A stretch of DNA of 64,000 nucleotides from Streptomyces bungoensis (lineage in GTDB: Bacteria; Actinomycetota; Actinomycetes; Streptomycetales; Streptomycetaceae). Shown here one piece after another: positions 23,983 through 33,291 of the stretch (its first letter is position 1; each line of letters opens with the position of its first letter). Below the pieces are notes generated by a model. That model made no database searches and had not been told where the DNA came from. It was given only the letters and a program-made list of their open reading frames with translations. The stretch lies in contig NZ_KQ948869.1 of NCBI RefSeq assembly GCF_001514215.1, forward strand, positions 66,411 to 130,410. The letters are read 5' to 3'. A program made the translations under genes and the position numbers.

Positions 23983-25439
23983 GCGCGGACCCGACCTCAC
24001 GACAGGACCCCACCTCGCGACCCGGCCCGCGAGACGGCTCGCCCCCTCGGGGCACCGTCTTCCGCGAGACGATGCTCGGCGAGCTGAGGCTGGACACGGA
24101 AGACCGGGCCCGCAGGGTCCGCCTGGACCTGACGGTCTCGTCGGACCGTCTCCTGCGGCCGTTCGGCACCACCGGGACCCGCGCCACGGGCCGGTTACGC
24201 GTGTTCGGCTGGGCCGACGACCCCCGCGCCGAGGGCGAGGTGGAGATCTCCCCGCTCGCACGACGCCGTATCCGGTACCGCGTCACGTTCACCGCCGGCG
24301 GCCGCCGGATGACGCTCGACGGCTGGAAGTCCCTCACCGCGCGCAGGCCCGTGGCCTCGATGACCGTGCTGCCGTACACGCTCCACGACGAGGACGGCGT
24401 CCGCATCGGCACCGGCACCCTGCGCTTCCCGCTCGCCACCCGGCTCCTGCCGTTCCTGGCGAGTTTCCGCTTCCCGCGCCGTCAGGAACCCGGTGCGTTC
24501 CTCGCGCCGCGCTGGCGGGGCGAGAGCGGCCGCACCGAGGTCTGGTACACCACGGTCACCGACCCGGACACCGGCACCGGGCTGTGGCTGCACCACGAAC
24601 TGACCGCGCCCGCCGACGGATCCGCACCCTACGCGCACGGCTGGGCCGCGGTCTTCCCCGAGAACGGCCCCGTACGGCACGCCCGCTTCGGCCCGGCCCC
24701 ATGGAAACCTCAGGGTCGCGGATTCGACGCCGCCGGGGCCGTCGCCGAGCCGGGCAGGCTGACCGGATCAGCGGAGAACGGCGCCCTGCGCTGGAACCTC
24801 GCCGAACGGCCCGCGGACGGACCGCTGTTCACCTTCCCCCGCTGGTCCTGGCGCCACCCCGTGCTGCCGGCCGCCCAGGTGCTCCCCGCCGCCCGGGCCT
24901 CCTACGACGGCACCTTCACCCATGACGGCACGACGCTGACCCTCACCGCGGCCCCGGGTGCGTCCGCCCGGATCTACGGCCACGGCAACGCCCGCCGCTG
25001 GGCCTGGCTGCACGCCGACCTCGGCGGCGCGGCGGTCCTGGAGATCGTCGCCGCCGTCTCCACGCGCCCGGGTCTGCGCAGGCTTCCTCCACTCGTCTTC
25101 CTCCGGCTGCGCCGGCACGGCCGCACCTGGCCCCGCCGCGGCGAACGCGGGGCCGTCGGCTGGGCGGGCCCGGGGCGCTTCCGCGCCGACATCGCCCTGC
25201 CGACATGGACGGTCACCGGCCGGGCCGGCCTGCGCCGGATCCGGGTCCAGGTCACCCAGCCTCCGGAGCGCACCCTCACCCTCGACTACACCGACCCCGA
25301 CGGCCGCCACGCCACGTGCCGCAACAGCGAACGCGCCGACGCGCATGTCCTGCTGGAGCGCTGGTGGTTCGGCGGCTGGCGCACCGAGGCCGAGTGGACC
25401 CTGTCCGGCACGGCCCACGCGGAGGTGGGCACCCGATGA
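23979..25439 (+). CDS. Uncharacterised protein linked to a GMC oxidase, 486 aa
   Basis: Not recognised by function. The N-terminal ~170 residues form a beta-rich unit (FRETMLGELRLDTEDRARRVRLDLTVSSDRLLRPFGTTGTRATGRLRVFGWADDPRAEGEVEISPLARRRIRYRVTF) that I associate with accessory domains found beside or fused to GMC/cholesterol-oxidase-type enzymes. The remainder is also beta-rich, with several tryptophans and phenylalanines (FTFPRWSWRHP, RIYGHGNARRWAWLHADLGG), suggesting a lipid- or sterol-like ligand. No signal peptide or membrane helix. ATG 23979 overlaps the GntR stop and its own stop overlaps the oxidase start, so all three are translated together. Confidence 0.78.
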   Translation: MSADPTSRQDPTSRPGPRDGSPPRGTVFRETMLGELRLDTEDRARRVRLDLTVSSDRLLRPFGTTGTRATGRLRVFGWADDPRAEGEVEISPLARRRIRYRVTFTAGGRRMTLDGWKSLTARRPVASMTVLPYTLHDEDGVRIGTGTLRFPLATRLLPFLASFRFPRRQEPGAFLAPRWRGESGRTEVWYTTVTDPDTGTGLWLHHELTAPADGSAPYAHGWAAVFPENGPVRHARFGPAPWKPQGRGFDAAGAVAEPGRLTGSAENGALRWNLAERPADGPLFTFPRWSWRHPVLPAAQVLPAARASYDGTFTHDGTTLTLTAAPGASARIYGHGNARRWAWLHADLGGAAVLEIVAAVSTRPGLRRLPPLVFLRLRRHGRTWPRRGERGAVGWAGPGRFRADIALPTWTVTGRAGLRRIRVQVTQPPERTLTLDYTDPDGRHATCRNSERADAHVLLERWWFGGWRTEAEWTLSGTAHAEVGTR

Positions 25440-27286
25440 CCCTCTCCGGCCTCGTGGCCGCCCTGATCGCCGACGACGCCACCGCCGACTGGCCCGGACG
25501 CGTGCCCGGCAGACTGCACCGGGTGCTCGCCACGATGCCGCTCGCCGCCCGGGCCGGCATCCGCGCCGCGGCGCACGCGGTGGACGCCTACGCCCTGCTG
25601 CGCACCGGTCGCACCCTGGACTCCCTGACCCCGCGGGAGCGGCAACTCGTCCTGGACGGCCTGGGCGCACGCCCCGCGCTGCTGCCCCTTCTGGACGTGC
25701 TCAAGGTGCCCGTGCTGCTGGCCGCCGGAACGGAACACATGCTCCGGAACACGGCCCCACCGGTCGGCCCCCACCGCCCCGACCCCCCGCTCGACCTCAC
25801 CCCCGCACACGCCTGGCCCACCCGCTCCACCGCTGACGCCGTCGTCATCGGCTCCGGCGCGGGCGGGGCGACGGCCGCACGCACCCTGGCCCGGGCCGGA
25901 CTCGACGTCGTCGTCCTCGAAGAGGGTCAGCACCACTCCACCGCGTCCTTCGCCCGCCGCCCTCCGCTCGAGCGGTTCACCGAGCTCTACCGGGACGGCG
26001 GCGCGAGCGTCGCCCTCGGCAGTCCACCGCTGCTGCTGCCCGTGGGCCGCGCCGTCGGCGGCACCACGGTCGTCAACTCCGGCACCTGCTACCGCACTCC
26101 GCGCCGCGTCCTGACCCGCTGGAGCCGCGACTTCGGGTTCACGCTCGCCGACGGCCTCGACGCCCACCTGCACGAGGCCGAACGCACCCTGCGGGTGGCC
26201 GCCCAGTCCGTCGACGTCCTGGGCAACAACGGCCGCATCGCGCTCGCCGGCGCCCGTGCGCTGGGCTGGGACGCCGCGCCGCTGCGCCGCAACGCCCCCG
26301 GCTGCCGGGGCTCCTGCCAGTGCGTGGTGGGCTGCCCGACCGGCGCCAAGCAGAGCGTGCAGCTCTCCGTGCTGCCCGACGCCTGCGCCGCCGGGGCGCG
26401 GATCGTCACCGGCGCCCGCGTGGACCGCATCCTCCTCGACACCGACCGGCCCGGTGGCCCGCGCGCGGCGGGAGTGCGCGTACGCCGCAAGGGCCAAGGA
26501 GGCGAAGAAGACGAGGGGTTCGAGATCCTCGCGCCCCTGATCGTCGTCGCCGCCGGCGCGCTGGAGTCTCCGCCGCTGCTGCGCCGTTCCGGCCTGGGCC
26601 GCCATCCGCGCCTCGGGGCCAACCTCAGTGTCCACCCGGCCACCAGCGTGGCCGGCCGCTTCAGCGAACCGGTCACCGCCTGGCAGGGCGTGCTCCAGAG
26701 CGTCGCGGTGGAGCAGCACCGCACGGACGGCATCCTCATCGAGGCCACCGCCACCCCACCCGGCATGGGCTCCTTCGTCCTCCCCGGGCTCGGCGCCGAA
26801 CTGCGGCGGGAACTGGAGCACGCCGACCGGCTCGCCACACTCGGCGCGATGATCGCCGACCGTCCCTCGGGCCGGGTCCTGGGCCGCCACCGCGCGCTGC
26901 CGCGCTACGACGTGCACCCCCGCGACGCCGGCCGCCTGATCCGGGCCGTGCGCGCCATGGGCGAGATCCTCTTCGCCGCGGGCGCCGAGGAGGTCCTCAC
27001 CGGCATCTCCCGAGCCCCCCGCGTACGCAGCCTCGCCGCACTGGACGAGGTCCTCGCCGCCACGGACGTACGCCAGTTGCACCTGTCGGCCTACCACCCC
27101 ACCGGCACGGTCGCCGCGGGCGCCGATCCCCGGACGTCCCCGGCCGACCCGCTCGGCCGCCTCCGCGGCGTACACGGAGTGCTCGTCACGGATGCCTCCG
27201 CGCTTCCCAGCTGCCCGCAGGTGAACCCCCAACTGAGCATCATGGCGACGGCTCTGGCGATCACCCGGGCACATCTGGGCCCCTGA
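25436..27286 (+). CDS. GMC-family FAD-dependent oxidoreductase (long-chain alcohol/sterol oxidase-like), 616 aa
   Basis: After a ~140-residue helical N-terminal extension the FAD-binding motif VVIGSGAGGATAARTLARAGLDVVVLEEG appears, then GRAVGGTTVVNSGTCYRTP, CRGSCQCVVGCPTGAKQSVQLSVLPDACAAGARI and the C-terminal GMC block HPTGTVAAGADPRTSPADPLGRLRGVHGVLVTDASALPSCPQVNPQLSIMATALAI. The CxxxCxCxxGCPTGAK segment is typical of long-chain fatty-alcohol oxidases and related enzymes. ATG 25436 follows GGAGGTGGGCACCCG and overlaps the preceding stop. Likely oxidises a hydrophobic alcohol; electron acceptor unknown. Confidence 0.9.
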   Translation: MTLSGLVAALIADDATADWPGRVPGRLHRVLATMPLAARAGIRAAAHAVDAYALLRTGRTLDSLTPRERQLVLDGLGARPALLPLLDVLKVPVLLAAGTEHMLRNTAPPVGPHRPDPPLDLTPAHAWPTRSTADAVVIGSGAGGATAARTLARAGLDVVVLEEGQHHSTASFARRPPLERFTELYRDGGASVALGSPPLLLPVGRAVGGTTVVNSGTCYRTPRRVLTRWSRDFGFTLADGLDAHLHEAERTLRVAAQSVDVLGNNGRIALAGARALGWDAAPLRRNAPGCRGSCQCVVGCPTGAKQSVQLSVLPDACAAGARIVTGARVDRILLDTDRPGGPRAAGVRVRRKGQGGEEDEGFEILAPLIVVAAGALESPPLLRRSGLGRHPRLGANLSVHPATSVAGRFSEPVTAWQGVLQSVAVEQHRTDGILIEATATPPGMGSFVLPGLGAELRRELEHADRLATLGAMIADRPSGRVLGRHRALPRYDVHPRDAGRLIRAVRAMGEILFAAGAEEVLTGISRAPRVRSLAALDEVLAATDVRQLHLSAYHPTGTVAAGADPRTSPADPLGRLRGVHGVLVTDASALPSCPQVNPQLSIMATALAITRAHLGP

Positions 27287-27365
27287 GGAAGGGACGACTC
27301 GATCGCGACGCCACCGGCCCCGACCATGCCGCTGATCACCAACCCACCGGCAGGCGTGGTTCGAT

Positions 27366-28253
27366 GTGCGGATGCCGCATGGACAGCTACTCGTCGAACG
27401 GCTCCGTGAAGCAGGTTTCGCGGTGGACAAGGTGGAAGCGGCCACCGGCGGAGTGGTCGCCGTCGCGGGCCTGATCACCCTTCAGGACGGCAGACAGGTC
27501 TTCGCGAAGACCCTCCGCGGGCCGGAGACGGACGTGTTCGCCGTCGAGTCCACCGGCCTGGCGGAACTCCGGGCTGGGGGAGGGGTCAACACCCCGCAGG
27601 TGCTCTGCGCCTCTCCACGGCTGCTCGTACTCGAGAGAATGCGGCCCCGCCGCGACGCCCCGGACTTCTGGGAGCAGCTCGCTCACATGGTCGCGGCCCT
27701 GCACACGTCCACCGTCACCGACCGGTTCGGCTGGCACCGCGACGGCTGGCTGGGCCGCATGCGCCAGGACAACACCTGGGAGACGGACGGCCACACCTTC
27801 TTCGCGGAACGGCGCATCCTGCGCTGGCTACCGGAACCCCTGGTCGAGGCCGCGTTCGACCCCGCGGACCGGCGAGCCCTGGAACGGCTCTGCACAGCCC
27901 TGCCCGAACTGGTCCCGTCCCAGCCGCCGTGCCTGACCCACGGCGACCTGTGGCGGGAGAACATCCTCGCCACCGGCGACGGCGCCCCGGTGCTCATCGA
28001 CCCCGCCGTGTCCTGCACCTGGCCGGAGGTGGACCTCAGCATGCTGTGGTGCTCGCCGCGCCCGCCCGCCGCGGAGCGTTTCTTCGCCGCGTACCGGGAG
28101 ATCGCCGGACTCCAGGAGGGCTGGGAGGAGCGGATGCCCCTGCTCCACCTCCGTGAACTCCTCAGCACCATCGCCCATGGTGACGACGACTGGGGTGCCG
28201 CCGAGGCGGTCCGGAAGACCATCGCACCGTTCCGGCGCAGCGGAGGGGGCTGA
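27366..28253 (+). CDS. Fructosamine-kinase/aminoglycoside-phosphotransferase-fold kinase, about 295 aa
   Basis: The sequence fits the fructosamine kinase family: an N-lobe with FAKTLRGPETDVFAVESTGLAELRAGGGVNTPQVL, then LAHMVAALHTSTVTDRFGWHRDGWLGRMRQDN, the catalytic loop CLTHGDLWRENIL (about residues 195-207) and the metal-binding IDPAVSCTWPEVDLSML. Such kinases phosphorylate glycated amines to trigger deglycation. The start is uncertain: GTG 27366 or ATG 27372; neither has a strong ribosome binding site. It stands alone, 80 bases after the GMC operon. Confidence 0.87.
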   Translation: MRMPHGQLLVERLREAGFAVDKVEAATGGVVAVAGLITLQDGRQVFAKTLRGPETDVFAVESTGLAELRAGGGVNTPQVLCASPRLLVLERMRPRRDAPDFWEQLAHMVAALHTSTVTDRFGWHRDGWLGRMRQDNTWETDGHTFFAERRILRWLPEPLVEAAFDPADRRALERLCTALPELVPSQPPCLTHGDLWRENILATGDGAPVLIDPAVSCTWPEVDLSMLWCSPRPPAAERFFAAYREIAGLQEGWEERMPLLHLRELLSTIAHGDDDWGAAEAVRKTIAPFRRSGGG

Positions 28254-28367
28254 CGGCCGCAGGCGAAGTACAGTGCAGTGATGGCATTTTGACCTGCAGT
28301 CTGCTGAATCAGGGCGGTGTCGGCCAACTCCACGCCATTCATGCCCATTTGGCGAAAGGGGCGTATC

Positions 28368-29552
28368 GTGAGCGCCTATCTGTGTCCTCCGGCCGTGGTA
28401 CACGGTGAACACGCCGTGGAGACGGGCCAGATCCTGGCGGAGGTGCGAAGCCGCCATCCGCAGGCACCGTGGCTGCCGCGCATCGAGGGCATCGCCGCGA
28501 GTACGGGAATCACCTCCCGCGGGTGGATGCTGCCGTTGGAGGCGGCCACCGCGCCCAGCAGCGGGAGCGGCCTGCGGACTCCGGTCGCCGCCGCGGCCCG
28601 TGAGGCACTGGCCCGCGGCGGGTTCACCGACCAGGAGGTGGATCGTGCGATCGCCGCGCTGGAGGCGGTACCGGCACCGCAGACCGTCCAGGAGCGCACC
28701 GCGCCGGCCTGGGCGGCCGTGCAGACGTACGGGGAGCGTGCGGCCCGCCGGGCCCTGCGCGGCGCCGGCCTGGACACCACCGACGTCGACTGCCTGATCA
28801 CCAGTCACTCCACCACCCCGGCCCTGCCCGGGCTGGACCTGTCCCTGCTCAACCGCCTGCCTCTGCGCGGCGACGTGCTGCTGCTGCCGGCCACCCAGTG
28901 GGCCTGCATCGCCGGCACCCGATCGCTGGCCCTGGCGGCCGACCTGGTCGCCGCCGACCCCGACCGGGTGGTGCTGGCCGTGATATCCGAGGCGCTGAGC
29001 ACCACCTACCAGCCCGCCGACGACACCCTCGAATCCCTCATCGTCCGGCTGCTGTTCGCGGACACCGCCGTCGCCGTGGTGGTCACCGGCCGGCCCAGGA
29101 CGGAGTCGATCCTGCGGCTGGACGCGGCCTGGCACCACACCCTCCCCGGCACCGTGGACCTGCACCGGCTGGACACCCGGGCGGACGGCACGCACTTCGT
29201 GATGGACCGCCGCGGACCGCGCGCCGTGCAGGAGACGGTCGCCGCGATGTGGAACTGGCTGCGCGAACGCCACCAGGACGACGGGCAACCGTGGCATCCG
29301 GACCTGCTGCTCGCGCACCCCGGCGGGACGCGGGTACTCGAGTACATGGAGCAGACGATGCCCGACGGCTGGCCGGCCGGGCTCCTGGCCCACAGCCGGG
29401 ACAGCTACACCACCGGCAACCGCGGTGGCGCCGCCGTGCTCGACATCCTGCGGCGCGCCCACGACGCCGGCCAGAAGACAGGCAGCCGCACGGTGCTGTA
29501 CGCGGCCGCGCCCGGGCTGACTGCCACGGCCCTGGAGGGGGAGTGGCTGTAG
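28368..29552 (+). CDS. Type III polyketide synthase (chalcone-synthase-like), 394 aa
   Basis: A thiolase-fold condensing enzyme with the type III PKS triad: Cys180 in TQWACIAGTRSLALAADLV, His317 in LLAHPGGTRVLEYME and Asn351 in TGNRGGAAVLDIL. The region ERAARRALRGAGLDTTDVDCLITSHSTTPALPGLDLSLLNRLPLRGDV and the C-terminal LYAAAPGLTATALEGEWL (GxGPGxT-like end) also match. GTG 28368 follows GAAAGGGGCG. It would make a pyrone, resorcinol or naphthalene-type product from CoA starters and malonyl-CoA. No tailoring enzyme is directly adjacent; the GMC oxidase lies 1.1 kb upstream. Confidence 0.9.
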   Translation: MSAYLCPPAVVHGEHAVETGQILAEVRSRHPQAPWLPRIEGIAASTGITSRGWMLPLEAATAPSSGSGLRTPVAAAAREALARGGFTDQEVDRAIAALEAVPAPQTVQERTAPAWAAVQTYGERAARRALRGAGLDTTDVDCLITSHSTTPALPGLDLSLLNRLPLRGDVLLLPATQWACIAGTRSLALAADLVAADPDRVVLAVISEALSTTYQPADDTLESLIVRLLFADTAVAVVVTGRPRTESILRLDAAWHHTLPGTVDLHRLDTRADGTHFVMDRRGPRAVQETVAAMWNWLRERHQDDGQPWHPDLLLAHPGGTRVLEYMEQTMPDGWPAGLLAHSRDSYTTGNRGGAAVLDILRRAHDAGQKTGSRTVLYAAAPGLTATALEGEWL

Positions 29553-29585
29553 CCGAAGCCCACGAGTCCCCTCCCGTCCGGGGCG

Positions 29586-31784
29586 CTACGCCTCGAGTTC
29601 CGCCCACACGGCCTTGCCGGTCTCGGTCCACCGCACCCCCCAGCGCGTGGTGAGCTTGTGCACGACGTGCAGGCCGCGCCCGTGCTCGTCGAGCGGCTCA
29701 CCGCGACGCAGGCGCGGCCGGCCGTTCCCCGTGTCGCCGACCTCGCAGAACAGGCGCCCCCCGGCCCTCACCAGCCGCACCGTGACGGGCCCGGTGGCGA
29801 ACCGGACGGCATTGGTGACCAGTTCGCTCATCACCAGCAGCGCACCGTCCCGGGCCTGGTCGCCGGTGCCCCATCGCCGCAGGAGCGGGCCGGCCAGGGC
29901 GCGGGCGCGGGCCGGCGTCTCGGCACGGGCGGGCAGCCGCCAGGTCGCGGTGTCCTGGCTGCGGCGGCCGGCCATACGGGCCAGCAGCAGGGTCACGTCG
30001 TCGCGCAGGCGCCCCTGCGGGGCCAGGCCGGCGACCACCCGACGCGCGGCCCGCTGCAGATCGTCCCAGGGATGCACGAGGCGCACCACGTCCATCAGCC
30101 GCCCGATCCCCTCGTCGATGGAGGCCGCCGGATCCTCGACCAGCCCGTCGGTGTAGAGGACGAGGAGCGAGCCGGGCGGCGCGGCGAACTCGTGCACGTC
30201 GAACGGCTCCCGCACGGCGAACTCCGCTCCCAGCCCAGGATGGGGCTGCGTGGTGAGGGTCTCGGCGGACCCGTCGGGAAGGACGAGGACCGGAGGGAGG
30301 TGGCCGGCGTTCGACATCACCACCCGGTGGTCGACCGGATCGTAGACGGCGATGCAGCATGTCGATCCCAGCGCGCTGTAGCCGGCCGCCAGACCCGCGT
30401 CCGTGTCGTCCAGCAGCGTCACCGTCTCGTCCAGGCGCTCCAGCACCTCCCCGGGGCCCAGCCCCGCCGACAGCAGCGCACGGGCCTCCATGCTCAGCTG
30501 ACCCATGGCCGCCGCGGCCCCCAGGCCGTGCCCCACGACGTCACCGACCACCAGCGCGGTGCGGTCACCCGCCAGCGGAAAGCTGTTCACCCAGTCACCG
30601 CCGACGCCCGCACTGTCGGGAGTGGTGGGCTCGTAGACGCTCGCGACCTCGATGGTGTCGCTGCCGGCCCGCGGCAGGAGCCGGCGCTGCAGCGCCAGGA
30701 CCTGGGCGTGCTCACGCTGGTGCCGGCGGGCCAGGTCCACGTGACGGGCGGTCTTGGCCACGAGTTCCTGCAGGTCGAGCAGCTCACTGTCCCGGAAGAG
30801 GCGCTCCGGCCGCCGCCAGACCTCCGTCACACCGAGCACGATCGGCCCCGGCGCGCCCTCCGGTCCCTCCACGACCAGCGGGATGCAGGCGACGCTCACC
30901 GGCCGGTCACCGGGCACCAGGGCGCGCACCAGCCGCGGATCACCGAGGACCTGCTCGATCGCCTCCCGGTCGGGAAGGACGACGGCCTGCGGCACGTCGT
31001 CGCGCAGGACCGCCCCGGCCAGCAGACGGCTCGCCTCGCGGGGGAGATTGTCCCCGGGCGTCAGGTACCCCTCGGGCCAGGCCCGGTCCGGCACCAGGGC
31101 GGCCCGCCGCAGCCGGATGCGCTCGTGCGCCTGCTCGGTGACGGCCTCGCCCGTCCACACGGCGTAGTCGAGGTCGACGGCGGCCACGTCCCCCCAGGCC
31201 AGCAGGGAATGGGCCAGGGACTGCGCGGTCTCCCCGACGTCCAGCGACGTGCCGATCGCGGCAGCGGACGCGTACAGGTGGAGCCGCTTGGCCATGGCGA
31301 TCAGGGAAACCGTCAGCCCCTCCTGCGGCGGTGCCGCCGGCAGGATGCTCATCGAGACCACCAGCTCGGTCCCGTCGTCCCGCAGCAGACGCTGCACCCG
31401 GGCGACGTGGGCCTCATGCGTCTCGAGGACCTTCTGCAGCCGCCGCGTCACCGTCGGTACGTCCGCGGGCGGCAGCAGATCGACGAAAGCGGTCCCCGGC
31501 GCCACACTCACCCCTTCGAACGGAGCGGCGTCGAGATTGCAGCTGGTGATCCTCAGATCCCTGTCGACGTTGACCGCCCCGAGGATCTGCTCCTGCTCCC
31601 CGTTCTCCTCACCCCCGCCCTCACCGCCGCCCCCTGCGGACCGCCGGGCACGACGCTCCCCCTGTGAAGCGGCGGGCCCCGTGCTCGCCGCCGCGCCTCC
31701 GCGCCTCGGGATGTAGTCCGCCAGGGCCCCACTGACCATGTCGAACGGCGAAGCAGAGGAAGAGGAGGGTGGTGTGGGGTCCAT
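29586..31784 (-). CDS. Multidomain PAS-GAF-SpoIIE phosphatase-HATPase signalling protein, about 732 aa
   Basis: In order: a PAS-like region (residues 65-150, GAVNVDRDLRITSCNLDAAPFEGV), a GAF domain (about 160-340), a SpoIIE PP2C phosphatase with GVGGDWVNSFPLAGDRTALVVGDVVGHGLGAAA, MSNAGHLPPVLV and LVLYTDGLVEDP (about 360-580), and a C-terminal anti-sigma-type HATPase (LLVMSELVTNAVRFATGPVTVRLVRAGGRLFCEVGDTGNGRP and DEHGRGLHVVHKLTTRWGVRW). This is the classic streptomycete RsbU/RsbW-type fusion. ATG 31784 is tentative; GTG 31814 would add 10 residues. Probably regulates a sigma factor through STAS antagonists; one STAS gene is at 35.5 kb. Confidence 0.92.
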   Translation of the reverse strand: MDPTPPSSSSASPFDMVSGALADYIPRRGGAAASTGPAASQGERRARRSAGGGGEGGGEENGEQEQILGAVNVDRDLRITSCNLDAAPFEGVSVAPGTAFVDLLPPADVPTVTRRLQKVLETHEAHVARVQRLLRDDGTELVVSMSILPAAPPQEGLTVSLIAMAKRLHLYASAAAIGTSLDVGETAQSLAHSLLAWGDVAAVDLDYAVWTGEAVTEQAHERIRLRRAALVPDRAWPEGYLTPGDNLPREASRLLAGAVLRDDVPQAVVLPDREAIEQVLGDPRLVRALVPGDRPVSVACIPLVVEGPEGAPGPIVLGVTEVWRRPERLFRDSELLDLQELVAKTARHVDLARRHQREHAQVLALQRRLLPRAGSDTIEVASVYEPTTPDSAGVGGDWVNSFPLAGDRTALVVGDVVGHGLGAAAAMGQLSMEARALLSAGLGPGEVLERLDETVTLLDDTDAGLAAGYSALGSTCCIAVYDPVDHRVVMSNAGHLPPVLVLPDGSAETLTTQPHPGLGAEFAVREPFDVHEFAAPPGSLLVLYTDGLVEDPAASIDEGIGRLMDVVRLVHPWDDLQRAARRVVAGLAPQGRLRDDVTLLLARMAGRRSQDTATWRLPARAETPARARALAGPLLRRWGTGDQARDGALLVMSELVTNAVRFATGPVTVRLVRAGGRLFCEVGDTGNGRPRLRRGEPLDEHGRGLHVVHKLTTRWGVRWTETGKAVWAELEA

Positions 31785-31974
31785 GCAGCTCACCCAGCTC
31801 GCTGACTCCGGCACACGCCGGAAGGCCTTCCCGAGTCCGTGCGGTCAAGCCCCGAGATCCCGCACCGCACACCTCCTGACTAACATAATCACCCAGCTCG
31901 CCGAAGGGGCAAAAGCGGGCAGACGAATGCAGGCGGTGGCATTCAGGGCACTCTGCGCGGCGTGACCGGTTTCG

Positions 31975-32156
<182 letters not shown>

Positions 32157-32423
32157 TAGCCGCGGCAGCGGAGTGCCCGTGCGGGGCTTTGGCGGGCTGA
32201 TAACCGGTCCACGCGTCCCGGATCGCCTGCCGCCGCGAGCAGCGCCTCGTACGGTGACTCCTCCTCGGGCGACAACGCCGACTCCACGACGCACGGCGCC
32301 TGGAAGTGCTTCGGCTTCACCAGCCGAGAGACCGCCGACGGCTCGTCCTGGGGGCGGCCCACCTCGCCACGCTACGGATGCTCTACTCTCGCGTTTCCAG
32401 AACGCATGAGGGGGTTGTTGCGC

Positions 32424-33173
32424 GTGAAGCGTGGGGGTGGACGGCTGACGGCGGCCGTGCTGACAGGCGTGCTCGGTGCGGCGATGTCGGGCTGCGAGGC
32501 CCGGCACGCGGCCGCGACGGACGGCAGCGGGCACCTCACCGCGAACAAGCCCGCCTACACCAGGCTGGCCGACGTGCCCGAGCACGTGAAACCGGACGGC
32601 ACGAGCATCGTGGTCGGCGACCCCGAGGCGCGGGTGACCGTGCACCTCTACGAAGACCCGCGCTGCCCGGCGTGCCGGCAGTTCGAGACGTCGGGCGGTG
32701 GCACGGTCCTGCCCAGGTGGCTGCTGGCGCGCAAGGTGAAAGTCGAGTACACCATGGCGTCCTTCCTCGACGGGCGGCTGGGAGGAAGCGGATCGAAGAA
32801 GGCGGTCAACGCGCTGCGCGCAGCGCTGAAGGAGGGCAGGTTCGCCGAGTACCACACCGTCCTCTACCGGAACCAGCCTCCCGAGGAGGAGGACGGCTTC
32901 ACCCAGGCTCGCCTGCTGCAACTGGCGAGCAAGGTGAAGGGCCTGCGAAGCCCGGCCTTCGACAGCGCGGTGAAGTCCATGAAGTACCAGGACTTCGTGG
33001 ACCACTCCGAGAAGGTGTTCGCCGCCGCCGGTCACTACAACGGGCACGAGGGCCCGGGCACGCCGACCGCCGAAGTGAACGGATACCGGATCCCCGTCGA
33101 GCAGTACGTAGTCCTCTACGAGGCCGATGTCTTCGACGAGTTCCTGAAAAGCGCGTACGACGAGGCGACGTGA
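32424..33173 (+). CDS. DsbA-family thioredoxin-fold lipoprotein, 249 aa
   Basis: A lipoprotein signal peptide ends LGAAMSGC. The thioredoxin-type redox motif is Cys81-Pro-Ala-Cys84 in YEDPRCPACRQFE, with the cis-proline loop GTPTAEVNG near the C-terminus, as in the DsbA/thioredoxin_4 family. It should catalyse disulfide formation or isomerisation outside the membrane. GTG 32424 is preferred since AGGGGG lies 9 bases upstream; ATG 32406 would add six residues without a binding site. A secreted protease is encoded convergently next to it, a possible substrate. Confidence 0.88.
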   Translation: MKRGGGRLTAAVLTGVLGAAMSGCEARHAAATDGSGHLTANKPAYTRLADVPEHVKPDGTSIVVGDPEARVTVHLYEDPRCPACRQFETSGGGTVLPRWLLARKVKVEYTMASFLDGRLGGSGSKKAVNALRAALKEGRFAEYHTVLYRNQPPEEEDGFTQARLLQLASKVKGLRSPAFDSAVKSMKYQDFVDHSEKVFAAAGHYNGHEGPGTPTAEVNGYRIPVEQYVVLYEADVFDEFLKSAYDEAT

Positions 33174-33291
33174 GCTGTGGCCCTACCAGCGCGCGTCGCT
33201 CAGGGACGGCCGCCGGCGGCACGGTCCGGGCCCGCCGCCGACCGCTCATCCGAGTCGCGGTCGCCGGTGGGCCCGGCAGCGCGGCAAGGTG

